DNA of 64,000 nucleotides from Carnegiea gigantea (taxonomy: Eukaryota > Streptophyta > Magnoliopsida > Caryophyllales > Cactaceae): contig JAKOGI010000126.1 in assembly GCA_029747015.1 (NCBI GenBank), positions 801,001 through 865,000 on the forward strand. Direction: 5' to 3'. The translations under genes were made by a program, and so were the position numbers. How positions within the stretch are numbered: the first letter of the stretch is position 1; each line of letters opens with the position of its first letter. Under the pieces are notes generated by a model that worked only from the letters and a program-made list of their open reading frames with translations, searched no databases and was not told the DNA's origin. Of this stretch, positions 10,709 to 21,757 are shown piece after piece.

Positions 10709-11440
10709 TAGACATGATCAACGGGTCGGCGACTCGCCCAATCTGACCCGACCCGACCCTCAAAAATGAGGGTCAGGGTCGGCTTTTTTTGGTCTCCGAC
10801 CCCCCCGATCCTCAAATTGAGGGTACCAGACTATGATGAGGGTCAGGCTTGGGTAAAGATTTTGACCCGCTGACCTGATCTGCTGACTCTCAGTTTTTTT
10901 AAAAAATTTAAAATTAAAAAAAAAAGATACTTTCGGTTTCATTTGTTCAAAACTTTTTCGCTTTCACTTTTCCATCTTCGCTTAGCATCTTCCTCCCATT
11001 CACCTCAGTAAATCTCACTAGTTCATAACCTTCTAAACCTCCCTCTCTGATGTTTAGAGTATACTGAGTGGTCATTTTAGTGAACTAAGCAGTCTATTAG
11101 TTTAATGACTAACTTACGTATTAGAGTATTTGTAGTTGCGATGCGCTATATTGGAGCATTATATTGTCGTTTGACCTTCTATTTTATAAAATGTTTAATG
11201 TTGACCTTTATAATAAAAAGAAAACTTAGTGAAAAATTTCATTTTCTATATCGAGAGGTTTGAGAGTCCGGTCTGACCCGATGACCCGAGGATACCTGCA
11301 TGGTCAGGGTCAGGGTCAGGGTCAGGGTCAGGGTCAGGGTCAGGGGTATGCGGACCTGCATGAGGGTCGAGTAGGGTCAGGGTTGAGAAAATCATATCTG
11401 TCGACCCTCAGCCCAACCCGACCCTCATTTTGATTAGGTC
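10709..11440. mobile_element. Non-autonomous DNA transposon with 9-10 bp TSD
   Basis: Flanked on both sides by TACGGCAAGT (10699-10708 and 11441-11450). The termini are inverted: AGACATGATCAA on the left, and AGACCTAATCAA as the reverse complement of the right end. A 9-10 bp TSD favours Mutator over hAT. The interior is GC-rich near the ends, with many GACCCGACCC/GGGTCGGG motifs, and AT-rich in the middle. No transposase ORF is present. It splits the LINE 3' region. Confidence 0.7.
11301..11345 (+). repeat. (GGGTCA)n hexamer microsatellite
   Basis: About seven perfect tandem copies of GGGTCA near the right end of the DNA transposon. The same hexamer family occurs scattered in both termini of that element, so the array probably expanded from it. 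Confidence 0.9.
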
Positions 11441-11795
11441 TACGGCAAGTAGTATCTTCTCTTCTTAATCTGAAAAATCAGAAGGTACTCGAAGAACTAG
11501 CTTATGCATTCTTTGCTGTAATGACTTACAACATATGGTACTTGAGAAATTAAGTCATATTACACAATTGCAAACTCGAATGTTGGCTGACAATGCATCA
11601 AATACAGGAGCAGATCTCTCAAAGGCTCTTATTTCTTGTAAATAGGTCACATAGATATAGAAAATGTATAGAGATTATATTCAAGTAGCTGAGGGACTAA
11701 ACTGAACCTACCCCTAGTTATAGCTAGATCCCTTGGTATGTACATAATTTGCTTGTTGGTAATAAAGATAACTTCTGGCCATGTCATAAGAGTTA

Positions 11796-12423
11796 TGTTA
11801 GGAATAATATTAGAGCAACAATAATAGCGGAAGCGATAGGATGAGTTAGAGATTCAGAATTCAAGTGAATAGCAGAAAACAGAAACAAGAAGACAAGAGA
11901 TTTAATGTGGAAAACCCAATGCGGGAAAAACCACGGACGGCGACAGCACCAAAACAATTCACTATGAGCAGGAAGAATACAACACGATCACAATCACCAC
12001 AGTGATTTGATCTAAGAGCAGAATTACAACCTCTCTATTGTAATCTCTCACAAAGTACTTCTACCTCTCAATGTATGTATGAGTACTGGAGTGATTTAGA
12101 TCCTAGGCTTGACCCTCTTTATATAGGGTCTAATCAGTAGGGTTTTCCCCCTTAGCATGCAACCCTAGCCGCCAGGTGGAATCCCCCCTCGAACAGAACC
12201 CTAACCGCCTTCCGAAAGAGGCGGCGTAAAGACACGGGGCACGACCGTGTCACGTGGCACGATCACCCAGTGCCACATGGCACGGTCGTGCCACATGGCA
12301 TGGCACCCCCGTGCCGTTTTTCTATCCTCTTCGACTGGACGTTCTTCGTCTTGACACACCCGTATCTTGTGGAGCACGGTTCCACCGTGCCGGTACTTGG
12401 ATTTTGGGCCACGAAACCCAACA
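11796..12423 (-). repeat. 3' LTR of copia D
   Basis: Pairs with 16561-17189. On the minus strand it contains a TATA box (CTATATAAAG, 12117-12126). Upstream of that in U3 is a cluster of GGCACG/CGTGCC modules at about 12237-12315, including CACGTGG. Immediately upstream of the LTR on the minus strand is the polypurine tract AAGGTGGAGAT (12424-12434). Confidence 0.93.
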
Positions 12424-12450
12424 ATCTCCACCTTGGACCAAAATCTCCAA

Positions 12451-14010
12451 TCACTGCTTTCTGACTCCGTCATCGCACCCCAAAGGGTGACGCCCCCTCC
12501 CTAAGGGCAATGTGGGCACCCCCACTAAGTCCAAGCAATGCTCGAACTTAGCCAATGGTAGAGGCTTGGTTAACATGTCTGCAGGATTTTCTGACGTGTG
12601 AACCTTCTTCACTGTTATTTCACCTGCAGCAACTGTGTCTCTAATGTAGTGGTATTTCACACTAATATGCTTGGTCTTTGAGTGGTAGGCATCGTTCTTA
12701 GTCAGGTGGATGACACTCTGACTATCAGAAAACACAACAGTCGGAGCTTGTGGGACTCCGAGTTCGATCACAAGGCCCCTTAGCCAGGTAGCTTCCTTCA
12801 CCCCTTCAGTAGCAGTAATGTACTCAGCTTCAGTAGTAGACAAGGCTGCAATAGACTGCAATGATGCTTTCCAGGAGATAGCACTTGCACACATGATGAA
12901 GGTATACCCAGATATGGACCTCCTCCTATCCAAGTCACCAGCATAATCAGCATCAATAAAGCCTACAACATCGGATGTACTAGCTTTGTTTCTATCAAAC
13001 ACCAACCTCTTCCCTATAGTACCCTTCACATATCGAAGGATCCATTTCACAGCTTCCCAATGATCCTTCCCAGGATTGTACATATATCTACTTACCACAC
13101 TTACAGCATGTGATAAGTTTGATCTAGTGCAAACCATAGCATACATCAAACTACCAACAGCGCTAGAATAAGGTACATTGGACATTCTTCTGATGTCTTC
13201 CTCTGTTTGCGGGCAGCATCCCGCAGACAGCTTGAAGTGTGCAGCAAGTGGAGTGAAAACTGCCTTGCAGTTGTCCATGTTGTATTTACTTAGTACTTTC
13301 TCAAGGTACCGTTCTTGAGACAAGTACAGTTTACCTGCTTTCCGATCCCTGTGGATCTCCATGCCTAGTATCTTCTTTGCTGCACCTAAGTCTTTCATCT
13401 CAAACTCCTTACTGAGTTGAGATTTCAGCATGCCAATTAAGGTCTTGTCTTTAGAAGCAATCAACATATCATCGACATACAGCAGTAGATAAATAAAAGT
13501 ACTATCAGAATACTGTCTAAAGTACACACAATTGTCATATCTACTACGTGTATACCCTTTATCAGTCATAAACGTGTCAAAATGTTTATACCACTGCCTT
13601 GGAGCTTGCTTGAGTCCATACAAGGACTTTTGCAATTTACATACCAATTGTTCCTTCCCAGGAACTGCAAACCCTTCAGGTTGTCTCATGTAAATTTCTT
13701 CTTCCAGCTCTCCATGTAGGAATGCGGTTTTCACATCAAGCTACTCCAACTCCAAGTCAAACAATGTGACAAATGCAAGAAGCACTCGAATAGAGGCATG
13801 TCTAACAACAGGGGAGAAGACCTCATTGTAGTCAATACCTTCCCTTTGGTTGCAATCACGAACAACCAACCGTGCCTTCCATCTTGCATCTTCAACTCCA
13901 GGAATTCCTTCTTTCTTCTTGTAGATCCACTTGGCAGTTAAGGCTCTTCAGCCTTTAGGCAGTTCACAGAGTTCCCATGTTCGGTTCTTTTGCAGACTTT
14001 CCATCTCTTC
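12451..14010 (-). pseudogene. pol: Copia D reverse transcriptase-RNase H, broken
   Basis: Continues the polyprotein through TGA (former CGA Arg, about 13947) and TAG (former CAG Gln, about 13741), then a 427-codon open segment. Motifs: [27 protein letters not shown], the active site YVDDML, and an RNase H region with [26 protein letters not shown] and the C-terminal [12 protein letters not shown]. It copies the RNA template into cDNA. Apart from the leading stops the catalytic residues are kept, so the segment died recently relative to elements E and F. Confidence 0.9.
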
Positions 14011-16534
14011 TTACATAGCTAGGATCCAGTTAGGTGAACTTGGGCAAGTGATTGCTTCAGTATAATTTGAAGATTCAGCACCTTCAGGCACTTTCTCTGC
14101 AACTGAAAGTGCGTATGCTATCAGCCCCTCATCATCGTTGTAACGGGTAGGTCTCCTGATCTCCCTTCGAGGACGATCACGAGCTATAGAATGGGCAACC
14201 TCCTCCTGAGGTTGATTGGGACTGATGGTTCCAGGTTCAGTAACCTGGGCCTCCCTATTGGGTTGATTAGTAGCTCCACCTTGAGCTGTAACGGTCTCCA
14301 TCTCTACCTCCACATTGGCATCTTCCTGATTACCTGCATCAGTAGAAGGAACAACAGTATTCTTCACAGAAGATAACATAGCAGTCTCATTAAAAGTAAC
14401 ATCTCTGCTTTGAATTACTTTCTTACACTCAGGACACCACATGCAGTATCCCTTAGACTCATATGCATATCCAAGTAACATGCATTTGACAGCCCTAGGG
14501 GCTAATTTCCTATTATTCACATGGGCAAACATAGGACATCCAAATATTCTTAAATTAGAATAATCAACAGGATTACCTGACCATACTTCTTCTGGGATTT
14601 TGAAGTCAATGAAGGTGTGTGGTGAACGATTCACCAGGTAGCAGGCTGTAGAAATAGCCTCTGCCCAAAAGGCCTTGCGATCCCAAAGCCCGGCTTGTGA
14701 AAGCATACATCTAGCTTTCTCCAGTAGAGTCCTGTTGATTCGTTCTGCAACTCCATTTTGTTGTGGTTTGCCAACCAACGTCTTGTGTTTAGCTATGCCA
14801 TTTTTCGTGCAGAACTCTTCAAACTCTGACTCAACGAACTTAAGACCATTGTCAGTCCTAAGTTTCTTGATCTTTCTCCCAGTCTGGTTTTCAACCAGAG
14901 CCTTGAACTTCTTGAACATGGAGAACGTCTCATTTTTCTGTCTCAAGAAGTAAACCCAAATCTTGCGTGAGAAATCGTCAACAAAAGTTAACATGTAACG
15001 CTTACCTCCACAAGAAGGAACCTTTGAAGGACCCCACAGATCAGAATGAATATAGTCGAGGATCCCCTGAGTACGGTGTGTTGCTTTTGAGAAACTCACC
15101 CACTTTTGTTTCCCAAAAACGCAGTGATCACAAAAATCAAGCTTACTCGTACTGGCGTTACCAAGACAACCTTTCTTACCCAGAATGGTCATCCCTTTCT
15201 CACTCATATGGCCCAACCTCATGTGCCATAACTTTGTATCATCTATTGTACCAACTGCAGCTACACCTGTAACTGTAGTTCCTTGTAGAATGTAGAGATT
15301 GCCTTGCCTCAATCCCTTCATTATCACCATGGCTCCCTTAGTTACCTTTAGGACACCATTTTCCATCGAAATCCTGCAACCATTAGTCTCAAGAGTACCA
15401 GAGGATATTAAACAACGAGTCATGTCAGGTATGTGGCGCACTTTAGACAATGTTCTAATCGTCTCATCATGGATTTTTATCTGAACAGTACCTATTCCTG
15501 CAACTTTGCATTTAGCATTGTTGCCCATAAGTACCACCCCAGTGTCAACTGCCTCATAGGTGACAAACCAGTCCTTATGAGGGCACATGTGAAACGTACA
15601 ACCAGAATCTAAAACCCAATCAACATCCACTTCCCTTTCGGAGGTGGTAGCCAAAGAAGTAGCAAGTAACACATCACCATCAGACTCTGACTCTACTACA
15701 CAATCAACTGTAGCAGTTTTCTCCTTTTCCTCCTTCCCATTCTTTTTCTTTAATTTCCAGCAGTTAGCCTTGATATGACCTAATTTGTTGCAGTAGTGGC
15801 AGATTTTGTTAGAGTGAGGATTCCTTGACTTAGAACGATTCTTTTTCTTATTACCGTCCCCCCTTTCTCAGTGGTTCTACCCCTGACAACTAATCCCTAA
15901 GCCGGATCAGCATGGATGTCTTGGTCAAACTTTTCTTTTGACAGCAGGTTAGACTTGACATCCTCAAACGATATAGTATCCGAGTTACTATATAACATAA
16001 TTTCCTTAAAATGTTTGTAGGAAAGGGGTAGAGACACAACAAGTAGAATGGCCTTATCCTCATCCTCAATTTTAACATCCAAACTCTCCAAATCTACTAG
16101 AATAGAATTAAATTCATTCAGGTGTTTTTAGACAGGAGTACCTTCAGCCATACGAAAGGTGTACAACCTTTCCTTCAACCGGATCTTGTTAGCTAGACTC
16201 TTCGTCATGTAGAGTTCTTCTAGCCGAGTCCAGAGATCCACCGCAGTTGTCTTATTAAGCACCTCTCGCAAGACATGTGGTGCCAAGCACAACTGTATGG
16301 CTGAAACCGCTTTCAGCTCCAGTTCCTCCCATTCGTACTTCGTCAATGACCCGCGGCTCTTTTTCACATCTTCATCCCACTGTTCTTCTGTCATCTTCTC
16401 AGGTTTCACGTGAGTCCCTTCAGAACCTTTCACAACCCGTGCTGAATGAGAACTGCTCTCATCTGCACCTTTCAGAGATTAAAACTAATCTCCCCATCGA
16501 ATTTCTGAATATCTACCTTCATGATAGAAGACAT
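14011..16534 (-). pseudogene. gag-pol: Copia D Gag-protease-integrase, broken
   Basis: Starts at an ATG at 16534 with MSSIMKVDIQKFDGEIS. Gag has TGA in place of two Trp codons (near 16483 and 16444) and a frameshift near 15860. The zinc knuckle CHYCNKLGHIKANC lies at about 15800-15760. A 553-codon open segment (15672-14011) carries the protease site VLDSGCTFHM, the integrase HHCC domain (WHMRLGH, CDHC), and the catalytic region (HSDLWGP, LRTDNGLKF, GVAERINRTLLE). It ends at TAA, where element C has CAA (Gln). Integrase inserts the cDNA; protease cuts the polyprotein. The stops preclude full translation. Confidence 0.9.
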
Positions 16535-16544
16535 CCTATAACCA

Positions 16545-16558
16545 AAGCTCTGATACCA
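16545..16558 (-). other. tRNA-iMet primer binding site of copia D
   Basis: The minus strand reads TGGTATCAGAGCTT two bases inside the 5' LTR, the standard plant copia primer site complementary to the 3' end of initiator Met tRNA. Confidence 0.95.
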
Positions 16559-16560
16559 CT

Positions 16561-17189
16561 TGTTAGGAATAATATTAGAGCAATAATAATAGCGGAAGCG
16601 ATAGGATGAGTTAGAGATTCAGAATTCAAGTGAATAACAGAAAACAGAAATAAGAAGATAAGAGATTTAACGTGGAAAACCTAATGCGGGAAAAACCATG
16701 GACGGCGACAGCACCAGAACAATTCATTATGAGCAGGAAGAATACAACACGATCACAATCACCACAGTGATTTGATCTAAGAGCAGAATTACAACCTCTC
16801 TATTGTAATCTCTCACAAAGTACTTCTACCTCTCAATGTATGTATGAGTACTGGAGTGATTTTAGATCCTAGGCTTGAGCTTCTTTATATAGGGTCTAAT
16901 AAGTAGGATTTTCCCCCTTAGCATGCAACCTTAGCCGCCAGGTGGAATCCCCCCTTGAACAGAGCCCTAACCGCCTTCCGAAAGAGGCGGCGTAAAGACA
17001 CGGGGCACGAACGTGCCACGTGGCACGATCACCCAGTGCCACATGGCACGGCCGTGCCACATGGCACGACACCCCCGTGCTGTTTTTCTGTCCTCTTCGA
17101 CTGGATGCTCTTCGTCTTGACACGCCCGTGTCTTGTGGAGCACGGTTCCACCGTGCCGGTACTTGGATTTTGGGCCACGAAACCCAACA
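16561..17189 (-). repeat. 5' LTR of copia D
   Basis: Near-identical to 11796-12423, with the TATA box at 16883-16892 (minus strand) and the GGCACG palindrome cluster at about 16999-17090, including the perfect palindrome GGCACGGCCGTGCC. It is adjacent to the TSD AGTTA at 17190-17194. Confidence 0.93.
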
Positions 17190-17698
17190 AGTTACTCTAA
17201 GCTCTTTTCATCAAAGCGTATATCATATTCTTAGGAGTACAAACTCCTACAAGTTACGTCAGTACCACATATTAAAAATTGTCTTTTAGCCAAATACATG
17301 TTGAAAAAATATATATGCATGGCAAGAGGGAGTACAAACTCCTAGATATATGATATATATTACCCCTTTTCATAGTTCCATAGGGCCCATGCTAAACTCT
17401 TTTCATTTTTACCGGCGTGGTGATACTTATACAAGAACCACTAGGTAATCATTTGCATATTTCATCTCATCTCTGTTCGCACAAAGTAACCATGGTTGAA
17501 GTGGGTATTTTATAGTATTTCATAGTTGTTACATACTCAGAGAAAGAAAGAAAGATGAGTTAAAGTGTATTTTGCTTAATCTATTGTGTGTCTATTAGGC
17601 ATATGACAATTAAAATAATTAATATTAATCAAATATTTTTATTATCAATTTTGTACTGACTCTAGCTTGAAAGCTTAGTTTTGATATTGGCTGGATAA
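17190..17698. other. Intergenic DNA, no gene seen
   Basis: AT-rich, with TSD copies of elements D (17190-17194) and the hAT-like element (17691-17698) at its edges. TACAAACTCCTA-type short repeats at 17236-17345. No supported feature. Confidence 0.4.
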
Positions 17699-18658
17699 CA
17701 GTTACGGATCTAGACGTTCAAAATAGGGGTGTCCATCTATTAACGTCATTATTACTTTACAATATAAATGAAAAAGAAATTAATGTCATTACTACTTTAC
17801 AATATAAATAAAAAAGAAATTACATGATACATATTATATATGGCAATCTATTTTGCGCAAACGTTCTGTTTCTTTTTTTTTTCGAACATTTCGTCTAGTA
17901 TTTCTACACTACGAAAGTTGACAAGGTACATTAATATACCCAACATTTTTACCCCCCAAAAAACTACGGTACCTCTATTACTATATTTGTTTATTGCTAT
18001 TTTTTATATTTTAAATTTGATATATAAATTGAGCCAAAATTACAGAACTTTACAATTAGGTAGCATTTATTAAAACCTTTGGTTAAGGGGACATATCATC
18101 AACACCAAGCAATAAAACCAAAAAAGATTGAGACATCAAGTGAACATGTTAAACATGAAATACAATTACAACTAAGCAATCTGCACACTTAAACGCACCA
18201 AAAGGAAAAGAAATAGCATCATGTTCAAATCAATCATTAGGGCCAAGTTAAAAAAAAAGTCTACAACAAAAATACATTGCAACAAAACGGCCAAAAAAAT
18301 AAATAATAAAAATTAAAGAAAATTAAAGAGACTAGAATTAGATTAAATTAAAAGTCTAACTCCATATAAGAGAGTGAGGGAGAGAGAGAAATTTGAGCTT
18401 GGATGCATTTAATTTTATTTTACTTTCTTATCAAATTCCAACTTTATAACTGTACTTTGATATTTAAAGAAATTAAAAATATCAACATATGGGCTGGATA
18501 TATTTACAGTGTATCTATAATTTTTTAGACCTAATTTAAAGGTATCCACATATACCAATCTAATCCCGTTTAAAATAGCTGATTAGTTTTTTTTTTTTTT
18601 TTTTTGTGGGAGAGGGGTGTCCATGAACACCACTCCCCCATAAGTAGATCCGCCCATG
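17699..18658. mobile_element. Non-autonomous hAT-like transposon, copy 1
   Basis: The ends are imperfect terminal inverted repeats: CAGTTACGGATCTA on the left, and CATGGGCGGATCTA as the reverse complement of the right end. Flanks are CTGGATAA (17691-17698) and TTGGATAA (18659-18666), an 8-bp TSD with one mismatch, as expected for hAT. The 960-bp AT-rich interior has no transposase. A related copy lies at 38149-38999. AATAGGGGTGTCCAT and its inverted form near the right end extend the inverted ends. Confidence 0.8.
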
Positions 18659-18666
18659 TTGGATAA

Positions 18667-18958
18667 GAATTCTTCGACGACTTTGAAACTTTTCACTCTT
18701 TATTTTCCTACTTTTAGCCCGTTTAATTAGCATGGACTTGTTGATATAACATTGGATTAGACCTTCTCATCATATAGCCTTATCTCTTTCATTGAGCTAA
18801 TATTACATAACTTATGCCTCTCTCCCGTAATCTGGAGCAAGGAATTTCATTCATGATGTTTGGCAATCATATATTCATGTTTGTCATTTTACATACTCAT
18901 ATGCTGCCTTTCCCCCTCTCTGTGTATCCTTTGTACTTTTTTTTGGGCATAAAATTAA
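18667..18958. other. Intergenic DNA between hAT-like element and MITE
   Basis: Ordinary AT-rich sequence. A 63-codon open stretch in it has no recognisable domain and overlaps the MITE end. Confidence 0.35.
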
Positions 18959-19543
18959 GGCTCTATTTGGACTTTGGAAAATTTGGTGGAAAGAAAAAAA
19001 TTTAGGAAAGTTACTTTTTTTCTTGTGTTTGGTTTGGAGAAAATCACAAAGAAAAAAATATGGAGGAAAGTCTGGTGGAAAAATTGTTAGAAACAAGTGA
19101 CAAAATTTTCCTCATAAAATTGTGAGGAAAGTTTGAGGAAAATTCCCAACTTTCTCCAACCTTGTATTGTTTAGATGGCATCAAAATAATTTAAGTAGTT
19201 TATCAACATTCAAATTTCTTATCAAATTCTTGTATTTTTTCCTTGATCCAAACAAGAGAAAAAAACTCTTTTTCTCCCTACTTTTTTTCTTCACTTTTTT
19301 TTCCTTCAACTTTTCTTTCTACCAAATTTTCTAAGAACCAAATGGAGCCTAAGGAAAAAAAAGTTTGGTTCTTAGAAAATTTGGTAGAAAGAAAAATTGA
19401 AGGAAAAAAAATGTGAAGGAAAAAAAAGTAGGGAGAAAATAAGTTTTTTTCTCTTGTTTGGATCATGAAAAAAATACAAGAAAAAAAGTAACTTTCCTAA
19501 ATTTTTTTCTTTTCACCAAAATTTTCAAGGTCCAAACAGACCC
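18959..19543. mobile_element. Two adjoining Tourist-like MITE units forming a large fold-back
   Basis: Unit 1 (18959-19349) starts GGCTCTATTTGG and ends CCAAATGGAGCC, with TAA on both sides (18956-18958, 19350-19352). Unit 2 (19353-19543) shares that TAA and ends CCAAACAGACCC followed by TAA (19544-19546). TAA duplications and these ends fit PIF/Harbinger-derived Tourist MITEs. The outer ends (AAAATTTGGTGGAAAG and its inverse) pair with each other, and the inner arms (19240-19345 against 19355-19465) form a second long inverted repeat, so RNA or single strands could fold into a nested hairpin. It lies about 1.1 kb upstream of the host gene. Confidence 0.65.
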
Positions 19544-19546
19544 TAA

Positions 19547-19873
19547 GTGAATCCTCTTTTCTTTCTTTAAATAAAAAAAAGTTACCTGGACATATGATCA
19601 TTACTGAAGTGGAGTAACTTATCTTGGATTTGAACGAACTCCCTACTTATCATTTTAATATTCATAATACTATTGTTGGCTTGTTGCTTCTAATTAAGTA
19701 ATGTTACAGTAATGATGGAGATACAATTGCTTTTATGAAGCATTCTGATGCTTAATCCTTTTTTGGTACATAATATTGCTTGTAAACTTTAACAAGTCCA
19801 AGAATTGCATCTAATGTTGCTGTGTGAATTGAATCGTCCTAGTGACCACTATCTGTAATAGTAAAAGGGACGA
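19547..19873. other. Intergenic DNA, no gene seen
   Basis: AT-rich sequence upstream of the duplicated block. Nothing further is supported. Confidence 0.35.
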
Positions 19874-20310
19874 AAAATAAAAGTAGAAAGAAGTAGGTTG
19901 CTGAAGAGTACGATCTCCCGTACATGACTAGGATAAATAATATTTATCAAAAACTAATTAATTTCTCAAGATTCAAGATCAAATTGGTCAAAAAACAATT
20001 AATTGATGCTAAAATATGTTGATTATCCTATACCTAACAGGCACATGATATATATTTCTTGTTGATTGAAAAAGAAAGTTCAGTGCTTAAAGCGAAGGGT
20101 CCAAATGTTTCAATGTGATTTATAATTGATAAGAAATCTTGCATATGCAGTTGTCAAAAATTATATTGCATCAGTTCAATGCTTAAATTCTCACGAATAT
20201 GTATGAGGGGAGCCCCATGTTGATAAAGTACAATTTTCCTTAGAAAAATGCTTCAATTATTATGCGTTTGCCCCACACAACAGACCTACATATTTTTTTA
20301 TGGTGCTTAA
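19874..20310. repeat. Duplicated block, copy 2 (upstream of the host gene)
   Basis: Partner of 8255-8672. It ends about 350 bases before the TATA box of the host gene, so it forms part of the distal upstream region. Differences from copy 1 are scattered substitutions and small indels, implying an old duplication or old repeat copies. Confidence 0.75.
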
Positions 20311-20657
20311 TTTTCTCTAACCAAAAATAATATATTGGTGCTTTTTTTTTTTTTTTAATCTCCATTTAAAGTTTAGAAGATTGTTTTTTCGTATTTTGAG
20401 GGCTCATTAGTTGTCTTAGTTTTTTGATCTTTTTCCCGAACAAAACAATGATTAATATTTTTTTTTTGCCAATTATGTTTAGAATACAGCAATTAAACCT
20501 CATCTGTACTCTCCCTCTCACTCAAACAGTCAAACACATGCACGCACCCACTAATCACAACCCTTTTTTATTTTTTTACTATATTATTTAGAACGTCGCT
20601 TAGCTTGCATGCAAAGTAATTCCCTCTCAGTAGTCTCCCCAGACCCAAAAAAAACCC

Positions 20658-20664
20658 TATAAAT
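20658..20664 (+). promoter_or_regulatory. TATA box of the host gene
   Basis: CCCTATAAATG lies 69 bases upstream of the ATG at 20727, allowing a TSS near 20690 and a 5' UTR of about 35-40 bases. CT-rich and CACTCAAAC-like sequence lies upstream (20510-20545). The assignment rests on spacing to the coding exon. Confidence 0.6.
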
Positions 20665-20726
20665 GCAATTGTTCTGATGATTAGTTGGTGGTTCCGTTGA
20701 ATTGCCAATTCGACGTGCCTTTCCAA

Positions 20727-20747
20727 ATGGATCAATCGAAGCAGCAG
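20727..20747 (+). CDS. Exon 1 of the small membrane protein gene
   Basis: Seven codons (MDQSKQQ) from the first ATG downstream of the TATA box, ending exactly at a codon boundary before GTCCCC. The downstream acceptor at 30993 restores the frame without a stop. The donor is acceptable (CAG/GT) but not strong at position +3 onward. Confidence 0.6.
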
Positions 20748-20819
20748 GTCCCCCCTCTCTTTGCTCTCAAAATTTGTGCAACTATATTTATGCTCATATG
20801 TTAAGGTTAGATGGGGGTA

Positions 20820-21757
20820 TCCTCGGTTCTTGCATAAACTGGCTCAGATGTTGAACTGAGAATGAACTATCAAGTCTGGTATGAGTAAGAAAGTTAAGCT
20901 TCCCCACAAGCCTTCTGTATTCTAAGGGATCAGAATAAAGAGCACCTTCATGATGTTTCAATTTCAAATTGATGTCCAGGGGTGTGGTGACACCAGTCTA
21001 ATCAGGACAATTGAACTCCTTGAGAAGTTCTGAGGTGAACTTCCTTTGAGTCAAGATGAGGCCCTGCTGTGACTGTAAGACTTCTGGGCCCAAAAAATAA
21101 TTGACAAAACCCAGATCCTTGATCTTGAAGGTTGCATCAAGATAGACTTTCAAGGCTTGTATCTCAGAAGCATCATTACCTGTTACCAATATGTCATCAA
21201 CATATACTGCAACAAAGACAGCAGAGCTTCCAGTTTTCTTGTAAAACAGAGAATAGTCATTTTCAGAATGCTTGTATCCTCTCTGATATAGAACCTCAGC
21301 TAACTTGGCATACCACTGTCTGGAGGCATGTTTAAGGCCATAAAGAGACTTCTTGAGCTTGCAAACTGCATTGGGTATGGTGGATACAAGTCCTTGCGGC
21401 AATTGCATATAAATGTCTTCATGTACATCCCCATGAAGGAAAGCACTGTTCATGTCTAATTGATGCAAGCTCCAACCCTTTTTGACTGCAACTGTCATAA
21501 GTATTCTGATGGTGGTCATCTTAACCATAGGGGAAAAGGTCTCATTTGTAATCTATCCCCTCTCTCTGAGTGAAGCTTTTAATGGCAAGTCTTGCTTTCA
21601 ATCTTTCCACTGCTCCATCTGCCTTAAATTTGACTTTGTAAACCCATCTACATGCTATGGGCTTCTTTCCTGCTAGTAATGAAACTATATCCCAAGTGTA
21701 ATTATCAAGTAAAGCTTGAAACTCTTTGTTCATGGCCTCTTGCCATACTGGATGCAA
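20820..21757 (-). pseudogene. Copia E reverse transcriptase, broken
   Basis: Reads ACRWVYKVKFKADG and ERLKARL (21600-21680), a frameshift near 21540, then [35 protein letters not shown], the active site AVYVDDILVTGND and LGFVNYFLG. It stops at a TAG near 20998 and continues weakly to LSQFMQEPRIPPS, where the sequence is truncated. The YVDD box is intact, but frameshifts prevent function. Confidence 0.85.

Larger units (their letters stand above)
8673..11795 (+). mobile_element. L1-type LINE, 5'-truncated, with nested insertions
   Basis: Plus-strand remnants of a plant non-LTR retrotransposon: the middle of the reverse transcriptase (8690-9150, 9415-9560), the connecting region (9600-9900), and a CysHis-rich plus RNase H-like 3' part (10520-10690, 11440-11560). 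The coding sequence is split by an internal duplication (9148-9417), a MITE (about 10316-10520) and a DNA transposon (10709-11440). The likely 3' UTR runs into copia D at 11796. ORF1 and the endonuclease are absent. Confidence 0.8.
11796..17189 (-). mobile_element. Copia element D (Tork-like), complete ends, dead coding region
   Basis: Bounded by 5-bp TSDs AGTTA (11791-11795 and 17190-17194). LTRs of 628 and 629 bp begin TGTTAGGAATA and end CCCAACA. The order on the minus strand is 5' LTR, tRNA-iMet primer site, gag, protease, integrase, RT, RNase H, polypurine tract, 3' LTR, the Ty1/copia order. The zinc knuckle and the RT variant YVDDML fit the Tork (Tnt1-like) group. It is the same family as element C but older: the LTR differences seen are almost all transitions, and the ORF has several stops. 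It lies in or at the end of the LINE 3' region. Confidence 0.93.

Noticed and set aside
11301..11345. Telomere-like G-rich hexamer run
   Set aside because: The unit is GGGTCA, not the plant TTTAGGG, and it belongs to the terminus of a DNA transposon.
12254..12490. Open frames on the plus strand in copia LTRs (also at 16955-17289, 31559-31941, 36323-36607)
   Set aside because: They arise from the GC-rich palindrome cluster, are antisense to the element, repeat in each LTR and have no domain.
8255..20310. The two 430-bp blocks as LTRs of one 12-kb element
   Set aside because: Neither block has TG..CA ends, primer site or polypurine tract next to it, and the DNA between is made of unrelated nested elements.
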